From: Cupriavidus numazuensis
GTDB taxonomy: Bacteria > Pseudomonadota > Gammaproteobacteria > Burkholderiales > Burkholderiaceae
Length of the DNA: 64,000 nucleotides
Reading direction: 5' to 3'
Assembly: GCF_905397435.1 (NCBI RefSeq)
Contig: NZ_CAJPVI010000018.1
Coordinates: forward strand, 80,288-144,287
The notes under the pieces are model-generated. The model was not told the DNA's origin. It saw nothing but the letters and a program-made list of their open reading frames with translations, and did not search any database. Of the stretch, positions 38,554-47,657 are shown in pieces. Made by a program: the position numbers and the translations under genes. Each line of letters begins with the position of its first letter. Positions within the stretch are counted from its first letter, which is position 1.

Positions 38554-39891
38554 TTACTCGCGGTCGCCGTTGCCTCGATGCACGTCGTGCGTGACGAACG
38601 GGCGTTCGCGGCTAGGCATGGCCAGCCAGTGCGGGTGACGCAGCGTATCGCGGATATCGTCGAGACCGCTGGACCAGTGTTCGTTCATCGCCAGCAAGCC
38701 GAACTGGTAATCCTTGGCGCTGTTCTCGAATGACTTGTCGCGGTAGATGAGCTGAATCACGTTGCGGCGCGCATCGCAGGCATGCTCGGCGGCGCGGCGG
38801 TACCAGTCGCTGTCACGCTTCGAAGCCGGCACCAGGGCCATCACCTCACTGAGCATGCGGCGGTAGTTCTGCTGCTCGCGCATGTAATCGGTGATGGTGC
38901 GGGTCCGACTGGAATACTGGATATCCTTCTGCCGCTCGGCTACCTCGCTCAAGTCATGCGGCAGCTTGCCGCGCGCGCTCCACAGGTCGACCTGGAAGAT
39001 CAAGGCGTCGCGGCGCGGCTGCGCGGTAAGCACCTCGGCCAGCGGCGTGTTGGACACCAGGCCGCCGTCCCAGTAGTACTCGCCATCGATCTCCACCGCC
39101 GGGAAGCCCGGCGGCAACGCGCCCGACGCCATGAAATGCTCGGGCCGCAGTGTGTCGCGCGTGTTGTCGAAATAGGCGAAGTTGCCAGTGCGGATATTGA
39201 CCGCGCCGACCGACACGCGCATTTCCTTGGGCCGGTTGATCAGGTCGAAGTCGGCGAAGCGTTCCAGCGTGGCCTTGAGCGGCGTGGTGTCATAGTAGCT
39301 CGCGCGTGTCGGGTCCGTGTAGCGCGTCACCAGTTCCAGCCAGTTGCGCGGCATGAAGAAGCCGCGCTGGCCTTCGAACATCGCGCGCGCCGCATGCATG
39401 CCGTCAAACCAGACGCGCAGCGGCTCCGGCCAGGTATCCGCGCTGTCGAACATCGACGATTGCGACAGGCTCGGCAGCCACGGCTGGGCGCAGATGTAAT
39501 CCCAGAACGCGCGTAGCTGCTCGACGCGCCGCTCGGGCGGATTGCCGGCAATGATCGCCGCATTCAGCGCGCCGATCGAGATGCCCGCAACCCAGTTCGG
39601 GTAGATGCCGCCTTCTGCCAGGCCCTGGTAGACGCCGGCCTGGTAGGCGCCGAGCGCGCCGCCACCTTGCAGCACCAGCGCGCGCACGGCATAGGCCTCA
39701 TGCGCGGGGCGGCCGGGTTCGGGTCCCTTGGGCAGGTCTTCGGCCGGCCCGCATGGCTGTTCCTGCGCCACCTTCTTGCGCGTGCGTGCGGGCTTTGCGC
39801 GCCGCGCCGCCGTTTCCTGGGATTCCTGTCGCTCTTTGCCCGCCACGCCTTGCTCCTTCACAGATGGTGAATCCTGCCGGGGGCGCGGCAC
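38554..39891 (-). CDS. Patatin-like phospholipase with DUF3734 C-terminus
   Basis: A 445-aa predicted acyl hydrolase. After a charged, probably disordered N-terminus (1-68) comes the patatin domain: oxyanion hole GGGALGAYQAG (residues 76-86), nucleophile elbow GISIG with Ser105, and YYWDGG with the catalytic Asp and DGG motif in the middle. The C-terminal 150 residues (VDLWSARGKLPHDLSEVAERQKDIQYSSRTR, then YRDKSFENSAKDYQFG) match the DUF3734 region common in betaproteobacterial members. No signal peptide. It may act in PHB or membrane lipid turnover; that is a guess. Confidence 0.9.
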   Translation of the reverse strand: MPRPRQDSPSVKEQGVAGKERQESQETAARRAKPARTRKKVAQEQPCGPAEDLPKGPEPGRPAHEAYAVRALVLQGGGALGAYQAGVYQGLAEGGIYPNWVAGISIGALNAAIIAGNPPERRVEQLRAFWDYICAQPWLPSLSQSSMFDSADTWPEPLRVWFDGMHAARAMFEGQRGFFMPRNWLELVTRYTDPTRASYYDTTPLKATLERFADFDLINRPKEMRVSVGAVNIRTGNFAYFDNTRDTLRPEHFMASGALPPGFPAVEIDGEYYWDGGLVSNTPLAEVLTAQPRRDALIFQVDLWSARGKLPHDLSEVAERQKDIQYSSRTRTITDYMREQQNYRRMLSEVMALVPASKRDSDWYRRAAEHACDARRNVIQLIYRDKSFENSAKDYQFGLLAMNEHWSSGLDDIRDTLRHPHWLAMPSRERPFVTHDVHRGNGDRE

Positions 39892-39932
39892 GACGGGAGC
39901 TACCTCCGGTCAGCCGCGCGCCGAAGTGCCGG

Positions 39933-40634
39933 TCAGACGCCGTAGCGCTGGCGGTAGGCAGCCACGGCCTCGCGCGAGGCCGACAGCGAGGGATTGTTGG
40001 ACGCGTCGAGATAGGCCAGCAGATCCTTCAGGCTGGCAATGGCGATCACGGGCACGCCGTATTCGCGCTGCACGTCCTGCACCGCCGAATGGGTGCCGAT
40101 CTGGTCGGCGGTACCGCTCTTTTCCATGCGGTCCAGCGCGATCAGCACGGCGGCCGGTTCGGCGCCGGCCGCCCGGATCAGCTGCATCGATTCGCGCACC
40201 GAGGTGCCGGCGGAGATCACATCGTCGATGATGACGACTTTGCCCTGGAGCTTCGCGCCGACCAGCGTGCCGCCCTCGCCATGGTCCTTGGCTTCCTTGC
40301 GGTTGTAGGCGAAGCCGACGTCACGTCCCATGCCCGCCAGCGCCACCGCGGTGGCAGACGCCAGCGTAATGCCCTTGTAGGCCGGTCCGAACAGCACGTC
40401 GAACTGCACGCCCGAGGCCAGCAGGGTTTTCGCATAGAATTGCGCCACCTGGCCGAGCATGGCGCCCTGGTTGAACAGGCCGGCATTGAAGAAGTACGGC
40501 GACTTGCGGCCCGCCTTGGTGACGAACTCGCCGAAGGACAGCACGCCGGCGTCCAGCGCGAAGCGGATAAAGGTCTGGCTGAGATCCTGCTGGCCCGCCT
40601 GCTGCGTGGTCGAAGTCGTCGTCTGCTGCGTCAT
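39933..40634 (-). CDS. pyrE: Orotate phosphoribosyltransferase
   Basis: PyrE, 233 aa, forms orotidine monophosphate from orotate and PRPP. A Gln/Thr-rich N-terminal 16 residues precede the usual FIRFALDAGVLSFGEFVTKAGRKSPYFFNAG. Key motifs are FGPAYKGITLA, YNRKEAKDHGEGG (the flexible loop with catalytic Lys) and the PRPP-binding VVIIDDVISAGTS. Divergent from the exonuclease III gene, with 32 bp between start codons. Confidence 0.97.
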   Translation of the reverse strand: MTQQTTTSTTQQAGQQDLSQTFIRFALDAGVLSFGEFVTKAGRKSPYFFNAGLFNQGAMLGQVAQFYAKTLLASGVQFDVLFGPAYKGITLASATAVALAGMGRDVGFAYNRKEAKDHGEGGTLVGAKLQGKVVIIDDVISAGTSVRESMQLIRAAGAEPAAVLIALDRMEKSGTADQIGTHSAVQDVQREYGVPVIAIASLKDLLAYLDASNNPSLSASREAVAAYRQRYGV

Positions 40635-40666
40635 TCTTTTCTCTCTGAATTCAAAAATTTTCCCGC

Positions 40667-41443
40667 ATGTTACGGATTATCAGCGCCAACCTCAACGGCA
40701 TCCGCTCCGCTTCCAAGAAGGGCTTTTTCGAGTGGATGGGCAAGCAGGACGCGGACATGGTCTGCGTGCAGGAACTCAAGGCGCAGGCCGCCGACATGAC
40801 CGAAGCGTTCCTGGCGCCACATGGTTACCACGGCTACTTCCACTACGCCGAGAAGAAGGGCTACAGCGGTGTCGGCCTCTACACCCGCCACAAGCCCGAG
40901 CGCGTGATCACGGGGTTCGGCAACCCCGAGTTCGACAGCGAAGGCCGCTATGTGGAAGTGCAGTATCCGCACCTCGCGGTGATCTCGGTCTATGTTCCGT
41001 CCGGCTCAAGCTCGGAGGAGCGCCAGCAGGCAAAGTTCCGCTTCATGGAAGTGTTCCTGCCCCATCTGCTGGAACTGAAGGCTAGCGGGCGCGAGATCGT
41101 GCTGTGCGGTGACGTGAACATCGCGCACAAGGAAATCGACATCAAGAACTGGAAGGGCAACCTGAAGAACTCGGGTTTCCTGCCGGAAGAACGGGCCTGG
41201 ATCGGCCAGCTGTTCGACACGCACGGCTACGTGGACGTGTTCCGCCAGCTGGACCCGCGCCCCGAGCAGTACACCTGGTGGAGCAACCGCGGCCAGGCCT
41301 ATGCGAAGAACGTCGGGTGGCGCATCGATTACCACCTGGCCACGCCAAAAATCGCCGGCACGGCGCATGTCTGCTCGATCTACAAGGATGAGAAGTTCAG
41401 CGACCACGCGCCGCTGTCGATCGACTACGACTATCCGCTCTGA
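40667..41443 (+). CDS. xth: Exodeoxyribonuclease III (AP endonuclease family)
   Basis: A 258-aa endonuclease/exonuclease/phosphatase-fold enzyme for base-excision repair, cutting at abasic sites. Family residues: ISANLNGIRSA (Asn), VCVQELKAQ with the metal-binding Glu, YVPSGSSSEERQQAK with the catalytic Tyr region, LCGDVNIAHKEIDIKN (Asp/Asn), YTWWSNRGQAYAKNVGWRIDYHLAT and the final SDHAPLSID with the catalytic His. Length is typical of ExoA-type enzymes. Convergent with mqsA, 10 bp apart. Confidence 0.96.
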   Translation: MLRIISANLNGIRSASKKGFFEWMGKQDADMVCVQELKAQAADMTEAFLAPHGYHGYFHYAEKKGYSGVGLYTRHKPERVITGFGNPEFDSEGRYVEVQYPHLAVISVYVPSGSSSEERQQAKFRFMEVFLPHLLELKASGREIVLCGDVNIAHKEIDIKNWKGNLKNSGFLPEERAWIGQLFDTHGYVDVFRQLDPRPEQYTWWSNRGQAYAKNVGWRIDYHLATPKIAGTAHVCSIYKDEKFSDHAPLSIDYDYPL

Positions 41444-41453
41444 TCGCGACCGC

Positions 41454-41852
41454 TCAGGCCGCCCGGACTTCCTCGAGCAGTTCCGGGTGGCGGTCGAGGA
41501 GTTTCAGCAGTTTGACCAGAGCCACCGGCGGCAACATTCGACCGGTTTCATAGCGGGAAAACGCGTTGACGCCGCCTCCAAATATCTCGGCGGCTTCCCG
41601 CTGATCCAGGCGCAGCTTCTTCCGAACCTGCGCAATGAAGCCGGGGTCCACATACCTGGCATTGACTTCACGATTAAAGGCGAGCATGGCTTCGCCGAGC
41701 GAATCGTCGCCCATCGGCATGACGCCTTCCCCGCACCGGGGGCACCAGTCTCCCCTGACACCGCGGATCACGGTGCTTTCGCCGCGATACGTATAAGGCA
41801 CGTCCCGCAGTTCATTCACGAGTTCGGCGCCGCCGCATTCCGGGCATTTCAT
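41454..41852 (-). CDS. mqsA: MqsA-family antitoxin
   Basis: MqsA, 132 aa, neutralises MqsR and represses the pair. The N-terminal zinc domain has CPECG (Cys3, Cys6) and CPRCG, with the DVPYTYRGE strand between. The C-terminal HTH (FIAQVRKKLRLDQREAAEIFGGGVNAFSRYETGRMLPPVALVKLLKLLD) is an XRE-like DNA-binding domain, with NAFSRYE as in E. coli MqsA. It follows mqsR by 34 bp on the same strand, the toxin-first order typical of this system. Confidence 0.93.
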   Translation of the reverse strand: MKCPECGGAELVNELRDVPYTYRGESTVIRGVRGDWCPRCGEGVMPMGDDSLGEAMLAFNREVNARYVDPGFIAQVRKKLRLDQREAAEIFGGGVNAFSRYETGRMLPPVALVKLLKLLDRHPELLEEVRAA

Positions 41853-41886
41853 TTCGCTCTTCCCTTTTGCAAGCCGGCATCGATTG

Positions 41887-42183
41887 TCACCGGTGCTTGA
41901 ATGACACCACCAGCACGTCGTCGATGACGGTCAACTTGATATACAAGGCACCCTGTCGCGTGACGGGCCTGTAGACGTCCTGCCAGACGCGGTGATCCTC
42001 GTGCGTTGTCATGCTCTTGTAGAAATCGCCGGCATCCAGTTGCAACAGCAACTGCCTCACAGTTGGCGCGCTCAGTCCCATGCCGCTGGCTCCGTCAAAT
42101 GCCGCACGCGTCATTCTCATCCTTCCGGCGCGGAGCAACTCCTTCACTCGCACCAGCTTGTAATGCGCCGTCCCCTTCTCCAT
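41887..42183 (-). CDS. mqsR: MqsR-family mRNA interferase toxin
   Basis: MqsR, 98 aa, a RelE-fold ribonuclease that in E. coli cuts mRNA at GCU. It aligns from the first residue with E. coli MqsR: MEK.T.H..L..VK.L, then DFYKSMTTHEDHRVWQDVYRP, and the ending YIKLTVIDDVLVVSFKHR. The basic and aromatic residues of KSMTT and VWQDVYRP that form the active cleft are kept, so the toxin is probably functional. The MqsA operator lies 5 bp before its start codon. The pair is lodged between xth and argC. Confidence 0.93.
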   Translation of the reverse strand: MEKGTAHYKLVRVKELLRAGRMRMTRAAFDGASGMGLSAPTVRQLLLQLDAGDFYKSMTTHEDHRVWQDVYRPVTRQGALYIKLTVIDDVLVVSFKHR

Positions 42184-42188
42184 GCAAA

Positions 42189-42205
42189 TTAACCTACTAG
42201 GTTAA
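42189..42205. promoter_or_regulatory. Predicted MqsA operator
   Basis: TTAACCTACTAGGTTAA is a near-perfect palindrome. Its AACCT-N3-AGGTT core has the same form as the operator bound by E. coli MqsA (AACCT TTT AGGTT). It ends 5 bp upstream of the mqsR ATG, so it overlaps the ribosome-binding region (TAGGTT on the mRNA); MqsA binding would block mqsRA transcription. Confidence 0.85.
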
Positions 42206-42282
42206 ATCCCGCAAGCCGCGAACCCAGCTGAATCGCAAGAATCCAATCGGTACAAACCCCTGCGACCCGCCCCCATCCCCGT

Positions 42283-42288
42283 TACAAT
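42283..42288 (+). promoter_or_regulatory. Possible -10 box of argC
   Basis: TACAAT, 69 bp before the argC ATG, with only a weak TGCGAC 16 bp upstream as -35. It is the best promoter-like sequence in the gap between mqsR and argC. Confidence 0.35.
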
Positions 42289-42356
42289 GCAGGTTCGCCC
42301 CTGCGCCCGGCAGGAGACGTTTCGCATTCCCCCCGCATCTCTAGAGCGAGTCCGCC

Positions 42357-43304
42357 ATGGTTTTCAAAGTGTTCGTCGATGGTCAGGAAGGCACCACCGG
42401 TCTCCGGCTGCTTGACTATCTCTCTGGTCGTTCCGACGTCGAATTGCTGCGCATTGCTGATGACAAGCGCAAGGACCCGGCCGAGCGCGCACGCTTCCTG
42501 AACGCTGCCGACGTCGCTTTCCTGTGCCTGCCGGATGTCGCCTCGCGCGAGGCCGTGTCGCTGGTGACCAACCCGATTACCTGCGTGATCGACGCCAGCA
42601 CGGCGTTCCGCACGTCCGACAACTGGGCCTATGGCCTGCCGGAACTGGTGCGCGGCCAGCGCGAGAAGATCCGCGCGAGCAAGCGCATCGCGGTGCCGGG
42701 CTGCCATGCCAGCGCGTTCGTGCTGGCGGTGCGTCCGCTGATCGATGCCGGCGTGCTGCCGCGCGACTATCCGGTGTCGGCGTTCTCGCTGACCGGCTAC
42801 AGCGGCGGCGGCAAGAAGATGATTGCCGACTTCGAAGCCGGCGGTAACCCGAAGCTGCACAGCCCGCGTCCGTACGCGCTTGGCCTCGCGCACAAGCACC
42901 TGCCCGAAATGCGCGTGCAGGGCGGCCTGGCGGCGGAGCCTATCTTCAACCCGATCGTCGGCAACTTCTTCAAGGGCCTGGCCGTGACGGTGCCGGTCTA
43001 TGCCGACCGCCTCGCGCGCAAGGTCAGCCCCGAGCAGATCGTCGACATCTATCGCCAGCACTATGAAGGCGAGCAGTTCGTGCGCGTGTTGCCGTACAAC
43101 GCCGACGACAACCTCGACGATGGTTTCCTCGACGTGCAGGCCAACAACGACACCAACCGTGTCGACCTGTTCGTGTTCGGCACGCCCGAGCGCCTGAACC
43201 TGGTCGCTCGCCTGGACAACCTGGGCAAGGGCGCGGCCGGCGCGGCGGTGCAATGCATGAACGTGCATGTCGGCGCCGACGAGGCGACCGGGCTGCAGGC
43301 CTGA
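42357..43304 (+). CDS. argC: N-acetyl-gamma-glutamyl-phosphate reductase (type 2)
   Basis: ArgC, 315 aa, NADPH-dependent third step of arginine synthesis. It is of the shorter type 2 form: [18 protein letters not shown] at the N-terminus (Rossmann), [23 protein letters not shown], the nucleophile [10 protein letters not shown] (Cys116), and [13 protein letters not shown] with LAHKHLPEM, a variant of the usual HRH motif. argB lies 13 kb away, so arginine genes are scattered. A strong terminator follows 20 bp after the stop. Confidence 0.96.
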   Translation: MVFKVFVDGQEGTTGLRLLDYLSGRSDVELLRIADDKRKDPAERARFLNAADVAFLCLPDVASREAVSLVTNPITCVIDASTAFRTSDNWAYGLPELVRGQREKIRASKRIAVPGCHASAFVLAVRPLIDAGVLPRDYPVSAFSLTGYSGGGKKMIADFEAGGNPKLHSPRPYALGLAHKHLPEMRVQGGLAAEPIFNPIVGNFFKGLAVTVPVYADRLARKVSPEQIVDIYRQHYEGEQFVRVLPYNADDNLDDGFLDVQANNDTNRVDLFVFGTPERLNLVARLDNLGKGAAGAAVQCMNVHVGADEATGLQA

Positions 43305-43323
43305 GCGTTCCGAGGCCTCAAGT

Positions 43324-43350
43324 AAAAAAGCCGGCATTGCCGGCTTTTTT
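43324..43350. terminator. Intrinsic terminator between argC and the M48 peptidase gene
   Basis: AAAAAAGCCGGC-ATT-GCCGGCTTTTTT: a 12-bp stem with 3-nt loop and a T-run. Symmetric, so it can end both the argC (+) and the M48 peptidase (-) transcripts, whose stop codons flank it closely. Confidence 0.93.
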
Positions 43351-43368
43351 TGTTATCTGCGGGATCGA

Positions 43369-44328
43369 TCAGCGTTTCAGTGGCCGCTGGCGGTCGTCGT
43401 CGCCGGCATCGACCGGTGCGTCGCCAAGGTTGGCCATATTGGCGCGGTACGGCGGCAGGCGATCCACCGTGGTGTTGATGGCGCGCGCGTAGAGCGGCAG
43501 CACTTCCGGCATGTGCTTCTCGAGATCGGCAATGCGGGTGCGCCCCGACGGGTGCGTGGACAGGAAGTCGGCGCCCGACTGCGTGACCTTGGCCATCTTC
43601 TGCCATAGCGTCACGGCGGCGCGCGGGTCGTAGCCGGCGCGCGCGGCGATGTCCATGCCGATCAGGTCGGCCTCGCTTTCATCCGCGCGGGAAAAGCGCA
43701 GCGTCAGCAGATGCGCGCCCGTGCCCAGCGCCATATTGCCGAGGTTGCCGAAGCCGAACAGCTGCGACACGACATTGGCGCCAAGGTTGGTGATTTCCGA
43801 CTTGGCCGCGCGCTCGCGCGCATGCTCCTGCAGCGCGTGCGCGATCTCGTGGCCCATGGCCATGGCGATCTCGTCGTCGGTCAGCTTGAGCTGGTCGAGC
43901 AGGCCCGTGTAGAACGCGATCTTGCCACCCGGCATGCAGAACGCGTTGACCTGCTTTGAACCGATCAGGTTGATTTCCCACTGCCACTGCCGAGCGCGCT
44001 CGTTCCAGCGCACGGTTTCGGGCAGGAGCCGCTTGCCGATGGCACGCAGGCGCTGCAGCTGCGGATTGCTGTCACCGGCTAGCGCATGCTTGGCGATCGC
44101 CTCCTGCTTGAGCTGCTCGTACTCCTGCGCGGCCTGCTGTTCGATGACCTCAACCGGGACGATGTTCCGCACCGCCGAACCGCCACGCTGCAGGCGGATG
44201 CCGTCTTCCTGTCCCGCGTCCTGCTGCGCCAGGGCCAGCGGCGCCATGCTCATCGCCGCGCCGACCGATAACGCGCAGGCCATGCGGGACAGGGCAGGAC
44301 GCGGAACACCTGGCAGGTGGCGGGACAT
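43369..44328 (-). CDS. Exported M48-family zinc metalloprotease
   Basis: A 319-aa periplasmic protease. A signal peptide lies at about residues 1-34 (ending APLALA-QQ). The zinc site is His160-Glu161-x-x-His164 in MAMGHEIAHALQEHARER, with the third ligand in SRADESEADLIGMDIAARAGYDP. A C-terminal STHPSGRTRIADLEKHM block is typical of LoiP/YcaL-like and BepA-like M48 enzymes, but no TPR domain is present, so it is nearer LoiP. It probably degrades misassembled envelope proteins. ATG at 44328 has a GAGGAA site. Divergent from the AmpG-like gene. Confidence 0.9.
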   Translation of the reverse strand: MSRHLPGVPRPALSRMACALSVGAAMSMAPLALAQQDAGQEDGIRLQRGGSAVRNIVPVEVIEQQAAQEYEQLKQEAIAKHALAGDSNPQLQRLRAIGKRLLPETVRWNERARQWQWEINLIGSKQVNAFCMPGGKIAFYTGLLDQLKLTDDEIAMAMGHEIAHALQEHARERAAKSEITNLGANVVSQLFGFGNLGNMALGTGAHLLTLRFSRADESEADLIGMDIAARAGYDPRAAVTLWQKMAKVTQSGADFLSTHPSGRTRIADLEKHMPEVLPLYARAINTTVDRLPPYRANMANLGDAPVDAGDDDRQRPLKR

Positions 44329-44450
44329 GTTCGGTTCCTCGGGGGGCAGTAGGGAAAGCCGGGAGCAGTCTGGAACAGGGCGGGCAAACAGGTGATGCAA
44401 TAATACACGGCGCCCGCGCAGCCGCGCGGCGCCATCCGCCCACGCCATCC

Positions 44451-45710
44451 ATGAATTTCCAGGACTATCTCGACATCTTCCGTAACCGCCGCATCGGCGC
44501 CATGCTGGCGCTGGGCTTCGCCTCCGGACTGCCGCTGGCGCTCACGTCCGGCACGCTGCAGGCGTGGATGACGGTCGAAGGGCTCGATATCAAGACCATC
44601 GGCTTCTTCTCGCTGGTCGGCCAGGCCTACATCTTCAAGTTCCTGTGGGCGCCGCTGATGGACCGTTACACGCCGCCGCTGATGGGCCGGCGCAAGGGCT
44701 GGCTGCTGGTCACGCAGATCGGGCTGGTGATCGGCATCGGCGCCATGGCGTTCTGCCCGCCGCGCGAAGCGCTGTGGACGCTGGCGGCGCTGGCCACGCT
44801 GGTGGCGTTCCTGTCGGCCTCGCAGGACATCGTGTTCGATGCCTACAGCACTGACGTGCTGCGCCCGGCCGAACGCGGCGCCGGCGCCGCCGTCAAGGTG
44901 CTCGGCTACCGGCTGGCGATGCTGGTCTCGGGCGGTCTCGCGCTGTGGCTGGCAGACCGCGTGATGGGCTGGCCGCAGATGTACCTGCTGATGGCCGCGC
45001 TGATGGGCATCGGCATGGTCACGCTGCTGTGGGCTCCCGAGCCCGACGTGCCGGCGCGCGCGCCGCGCTCGCTCGAAGAAGCCATCGTGGGCCCGTTGCG
45101 CGATTTCTTCTCGCGCCCCGGCGCGTGGTGGCTGTTGCTGCTGATCGTGCTGTACAAGCTTGGCGATGCGTTTGCCGGCAGCCTCTCCACGACGTTCCTG
45201 ATCCGCGGCGTCGGCTTTTCCGCCGGCGAAGTCGGTATCGTCAACAAGACGCTGGGACTGGCCGCGACCATCGTTGGCGCGCTGTTCGGCGGCACGCTGA
45301 TGGTGCGGCTCGGGCTGTACCGGTCGCTGATGCTGTTCGGCGTGCTACAGGCCGTGTCCAACCTCGGCTACTGGATCCTGTCGGTGACGCCGCCGCACCT
45401 GTGGTCGATGGGCGCCACCATCGCGGTCGAAAACCTCTGCGGCGGCATGGGCACGGCGGCGTTCGTCGCACTGCTGATGACGCTGTGCAACCGCTCGTTC
45501 TCGGCCACGCAATACGCGCTGCTGTCGGCGCTGGCTTCGGTGGGCCGCGTCTATGTCGGGCCTACGTCGGGCTATATGGTCGAAGCCTGGGGCTGGGCGC
45601 CCTTCTACCTGGGCACGGTGCTGGTGGCGCTGCCCGGCGTGCTGCTGCTCTGGGCCATGCGCCACACCGTCCATCGCTACGAAGCCCAGGCGCGCGAGGC
45701 GATTGCCTGA
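44451..45710 (+). CDS. AmpG-like MFS permease (muropeptide import)
   Basis: A 419-aa major-facilitator protein with about 12 membrane helices. The N-terminal GFASGLPLALTSGTLQAWM, FKFLWAPLMDRY and GRRKGWLLVTQIGLV are AmpG signatures, as is SASQDIVFDAYSTDVL. AmpG imports GlcNAc-anhMurNAc peptides made by lytic transglycosylases such as the Slt at 13571. It is shorter than E. coli AmpG (491 aa), lacking the extra C-terminal helices, as are many betaproteobacterial members. Divergent from the M48 protease gene and convergent with a thioesterase gene. Confidence 0.9.
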   Translation: MNFQDYLDIFRNRRIGAMLALGFASGLPLALTSGTLQAWMTVEGLDIKTIGFFSLVGQAYIFKFLWAPLMDRYTPPLMGRRKGWLLVTQIGLVIGIGAMAFCPPREALWTLAALATLVAFLSASQDIVFDAYSTDVLRPAERGAGAAVKVLGYRLAMLVSGGLALWLADRVMGWPQMYLLMAALMGIGMVTLLWAPEPDVPARAPRSLEEAIVGPLRDFFSRPGAWWLLLLIVLYKLGDAFAGSLSTTFLIRGVGFSAGEVGIVNKTLGLAATIVGALFGGTLMVRLGLYRSLMLFGVLQAVSNLGYWILSVTPPHLWSMGATIAVENLCGGMGTAAFVALLMTLCNRSFSATQYALLSALASVGRVYVGPTSGYMVEAWGWAPFYLGTVLVALPGVLLLWAMRHTVHRYEAQAREAIA

Positions 45711-45728
45711 GCCGCATAACCGGCAGCC

Positions 45729-46583
45729 TTATTCCTTGTAGTAGACGATCTGGTGCGACGTGGCGAGCAACTCGCCACCCGCGCTCCAGACCTGCGCGCT
45801 CTGGTCGAAGAAGCCCTGCCGGAACACCTGCGCCTGGGCGCTGCACAACACGTGGCTGTCACCGAGCGCGGCCAGCGTGGCGGCATCGGCATGGAAATAG
45901 GTTGTCAGCGACACCGTGCCCGCTGGCACGAAGCCGGCGCGCTTGAGGAAGACGCGCGGATAGAAGCTGTCGCACCACGCCGCCACGGCAGCAAAGTCCG
46001 GCGTGCGTGCCGGTTCGTCGCGCAGCCAGAACTGCGTGAGGCTGTCGGGATGTTCCGTGCCCGGCTCCGTGGTCGGCTTGGCGCCGCGGAACGGTCGCAT
46101 GTCATAGGACTTGAGCCAGCGCACGGGCGCAAATCCCGCCATCGCCGGGACTTCGTGTGCGGGGGGTGCCTCGGGGCGCGTGGCTTCCCCGCAAGCCCAG
46201 GTCTCGCGCCGCACGGAAAACACCGCAGTGGCCGTGGTGGCCACCGCATCGCCCTGCCGCAACTCGATCTGCCAGTGCTGGGTCGAGCGATTCGTACGCG
46301 TCGGGCGCGCCTCGATCTCGAACGGCCCTTCGGCAATCGGGCCGGCGAAATTGACCGTCAGCGCGAGCGGATCGCCCAAGCGCTCCGGATGCTGCAGCGC
46401 CGCCTGCAGTAGCGTGGCTGCGGTGATGCCGCCAAACGGCCCGATCATGTTCCAGTAGGCCGGCGTGGTGCGGCCCAGGTAACGGTGTTCGCCTGCGGGC
46501 TCGAGCACAAGCGCATCGTCGAAGGGATGAAGCAGCATGCCGGCGGCAGTGGCGGCGGTGACAGTCTGGGGCGCGGTGGTCAT
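45729..46583 (-). CDS. TesB-like double-hotdog acyl-CoA thioesterase
   Basis: A 284-aa protein made of two hotdog domains. The first has YWNMIGPFGGITAATLLQAAL (the GG...A helix) and PLALTVNFAGPIAEGPFEIEARPTRTNRST; the second has FWLRDE, TVSLTTYFHADAATLAALGDSHVLCSAQAQVFRQGFFDQSAQVWSAGGELLATSHQIVYY, which is typical of the TesB/acyl-CoA thioesterase II group. ATG at 46583 is preferred over one 4 codons upstream. The true substrate is unknown. Confidence 0.85.
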   Translation of the reverse strand: MTTAPQTVTAATAAGMLLHPFDDALVLEPAGEHRYLGRTTPAYWNMIGPFGGITAATLLQAALQHPERLGDPLALTVNFAGPIAEGPFEIEARPTRTNRSTQHWQIELRQGDAVATTATAVFSVRRETWACGEATRPEAPPAHEVPAMAGFAPVRWLKSYDMRPFRGAKPTTEPGTEHPDSLTQFWLRDEPARTPDFAAVAAWCDSFYPRVFLKRAGFVPAGTVSLTTYFHADAATLAALGDSHVLCSAQAQVFRQGFFDQSAQVWSAGGELLATSHQIVYYKE

Positions 46584-46658
46584 GGCGAATAGCACGGTCG
46601 TTCGATTATCCTGCCTACATTAGCCGTAGTCAGGGTTCACGTCAATGCATATCCGCAG

Positions 46659-47546
46659 TCAGTTTCGGGCGCGAATCCCCAGCGGCACGCTCCAGCCGAG
46701 CTGGTTCGCAATCACGCCGAGCAGGACCAGCGCCATCCCCGCGAGCTGCAGCGGTCCAAGCACCACATCGAACACCGCCACGTCGATGACGATCGCGACC
46801 AGCGGGTAGATGAACGACAGTGTCGCGATTGACACCACGCTCAGCCGCTGGAACGCCCCGTACAGCAGCGTGTACATCACGCCGGTGTGGATCAACCCGA
46901 GCGCGAGCAGCGCGCCCCATGCCTGCCCCGTAAAGGTGCCCACGGCCGGATGCGCCAGCGGTGCCAGCATCAGCACGCCGATCACCATCTGCAGCCCGGC
47001 GATCTGACCCGGGGGAATGCCCTGTAGCCGCCGCGTCGCCATGGTGGTGATCGCATACAACAGCGCCGCCAGCATGGCCAACCCGATGCCAGCCAGCATC
47101 GCCATCCCCTGCGCCCCGTGCTCCAGCCCCGTGATCAGCATCACGCCAACGAATGCCAGCAGCAGCCATGGCAACCGGCCGAACGGGAACGGCTCGCGCT
47201 GGAACACCGCCGTCAGGATCAGCAGGAAGAACGGCTGCGTGTGATAGACCACCGTGGCGATCGAGATCCCGCTGTACGCATAGGCCGAGAACAGGCACAG
47301 CCAGTTGAGGATCAGCGTGACACCGCCGAGCACGAGCCAGCCCATGCGCGCCTTGTCCATCCGCACCCAGCCGCGCTGCAGCGTCAGCACACCCAGCAGC
47401 GAAGCGCCGCCGAGCAGGCAGCGGAAGAACACCACATCGAGGGTCGGCTGGCCGCTGGTGACGACGAACCAGCCGATAGTGCCCGATAGCGCCATCGCGG
47501 CGACCATGCGCCAGGTACCGCCGGCGCCTGCTTGTTGATTGCCCAT
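46659..47546 (-). CDS. EamA/DMT-family transporter (10 TM)
   Basis: A 295-aa drug/metabolite-type exporter with ten predicted helices in two EamA repeats (about 12-140 and 155-285). The segment GTIGWFVVTSGQPTLDVVFFRCLLGGASLLGV resembles members linked to threonine/homoserine or metabolite export. ATG at 47546 is preceded by GCGGAGC. A LysR regulator is divergently transcribed 111 bp away, a usual arrangement for a regulator and its target exporter. The substrate is not known. Confidence 0.88.
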   Translation of the reverse strand: MGNQQAGAGGTWRMVAAMALSGTIGWFVVTSGQPTLDVVFFRCLLGGASLLGVLTLQRGWVRMDKARMGWLVLGGVTLILNWLCLFSAYAYSGISIATVVYHTQPFFLLILTAVFQREPFPFGRLPWLLLAFVGVMLITGLEHGAQGMAMLAGIGLAMLAALLYAITTMATRRLQGIPPGQIAGLQMVIGVLMLAPLAHPAVGTFTGQAWGALLALGLIHTGVMYTLLYGAFQRLSVVSIATLSFIYPLVAIVIDVAVFDVVLGPLQLAGMALVLLGVIANQLGWSVPLGIRARN

Positions 47547-47625
47547 GAAATGCTCCGCTAAATCATTGCGTGCATTGTTCCACCATGACCAGGGATCAAC
47601 AATCCTGGGACAACTCAATTAGTAT

Positions 47626-47642
47626 TTGACTTCACGTCAAAG
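47626..47642. promoter_or_regulatory. Palindrome, likely LysR site (EamA exporter / LysR)
   Basis: TTTGAC-TTCAC-GTCAAA is a perfect 6-bp inverted repeat in the 111-bp divergent region, 16 bp before the LysR ATG. Its position fits a self-regulatory LysR site. Confidence 0.55.
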
Positions 47643-47657
47643 AATGGGGAGACCCGG

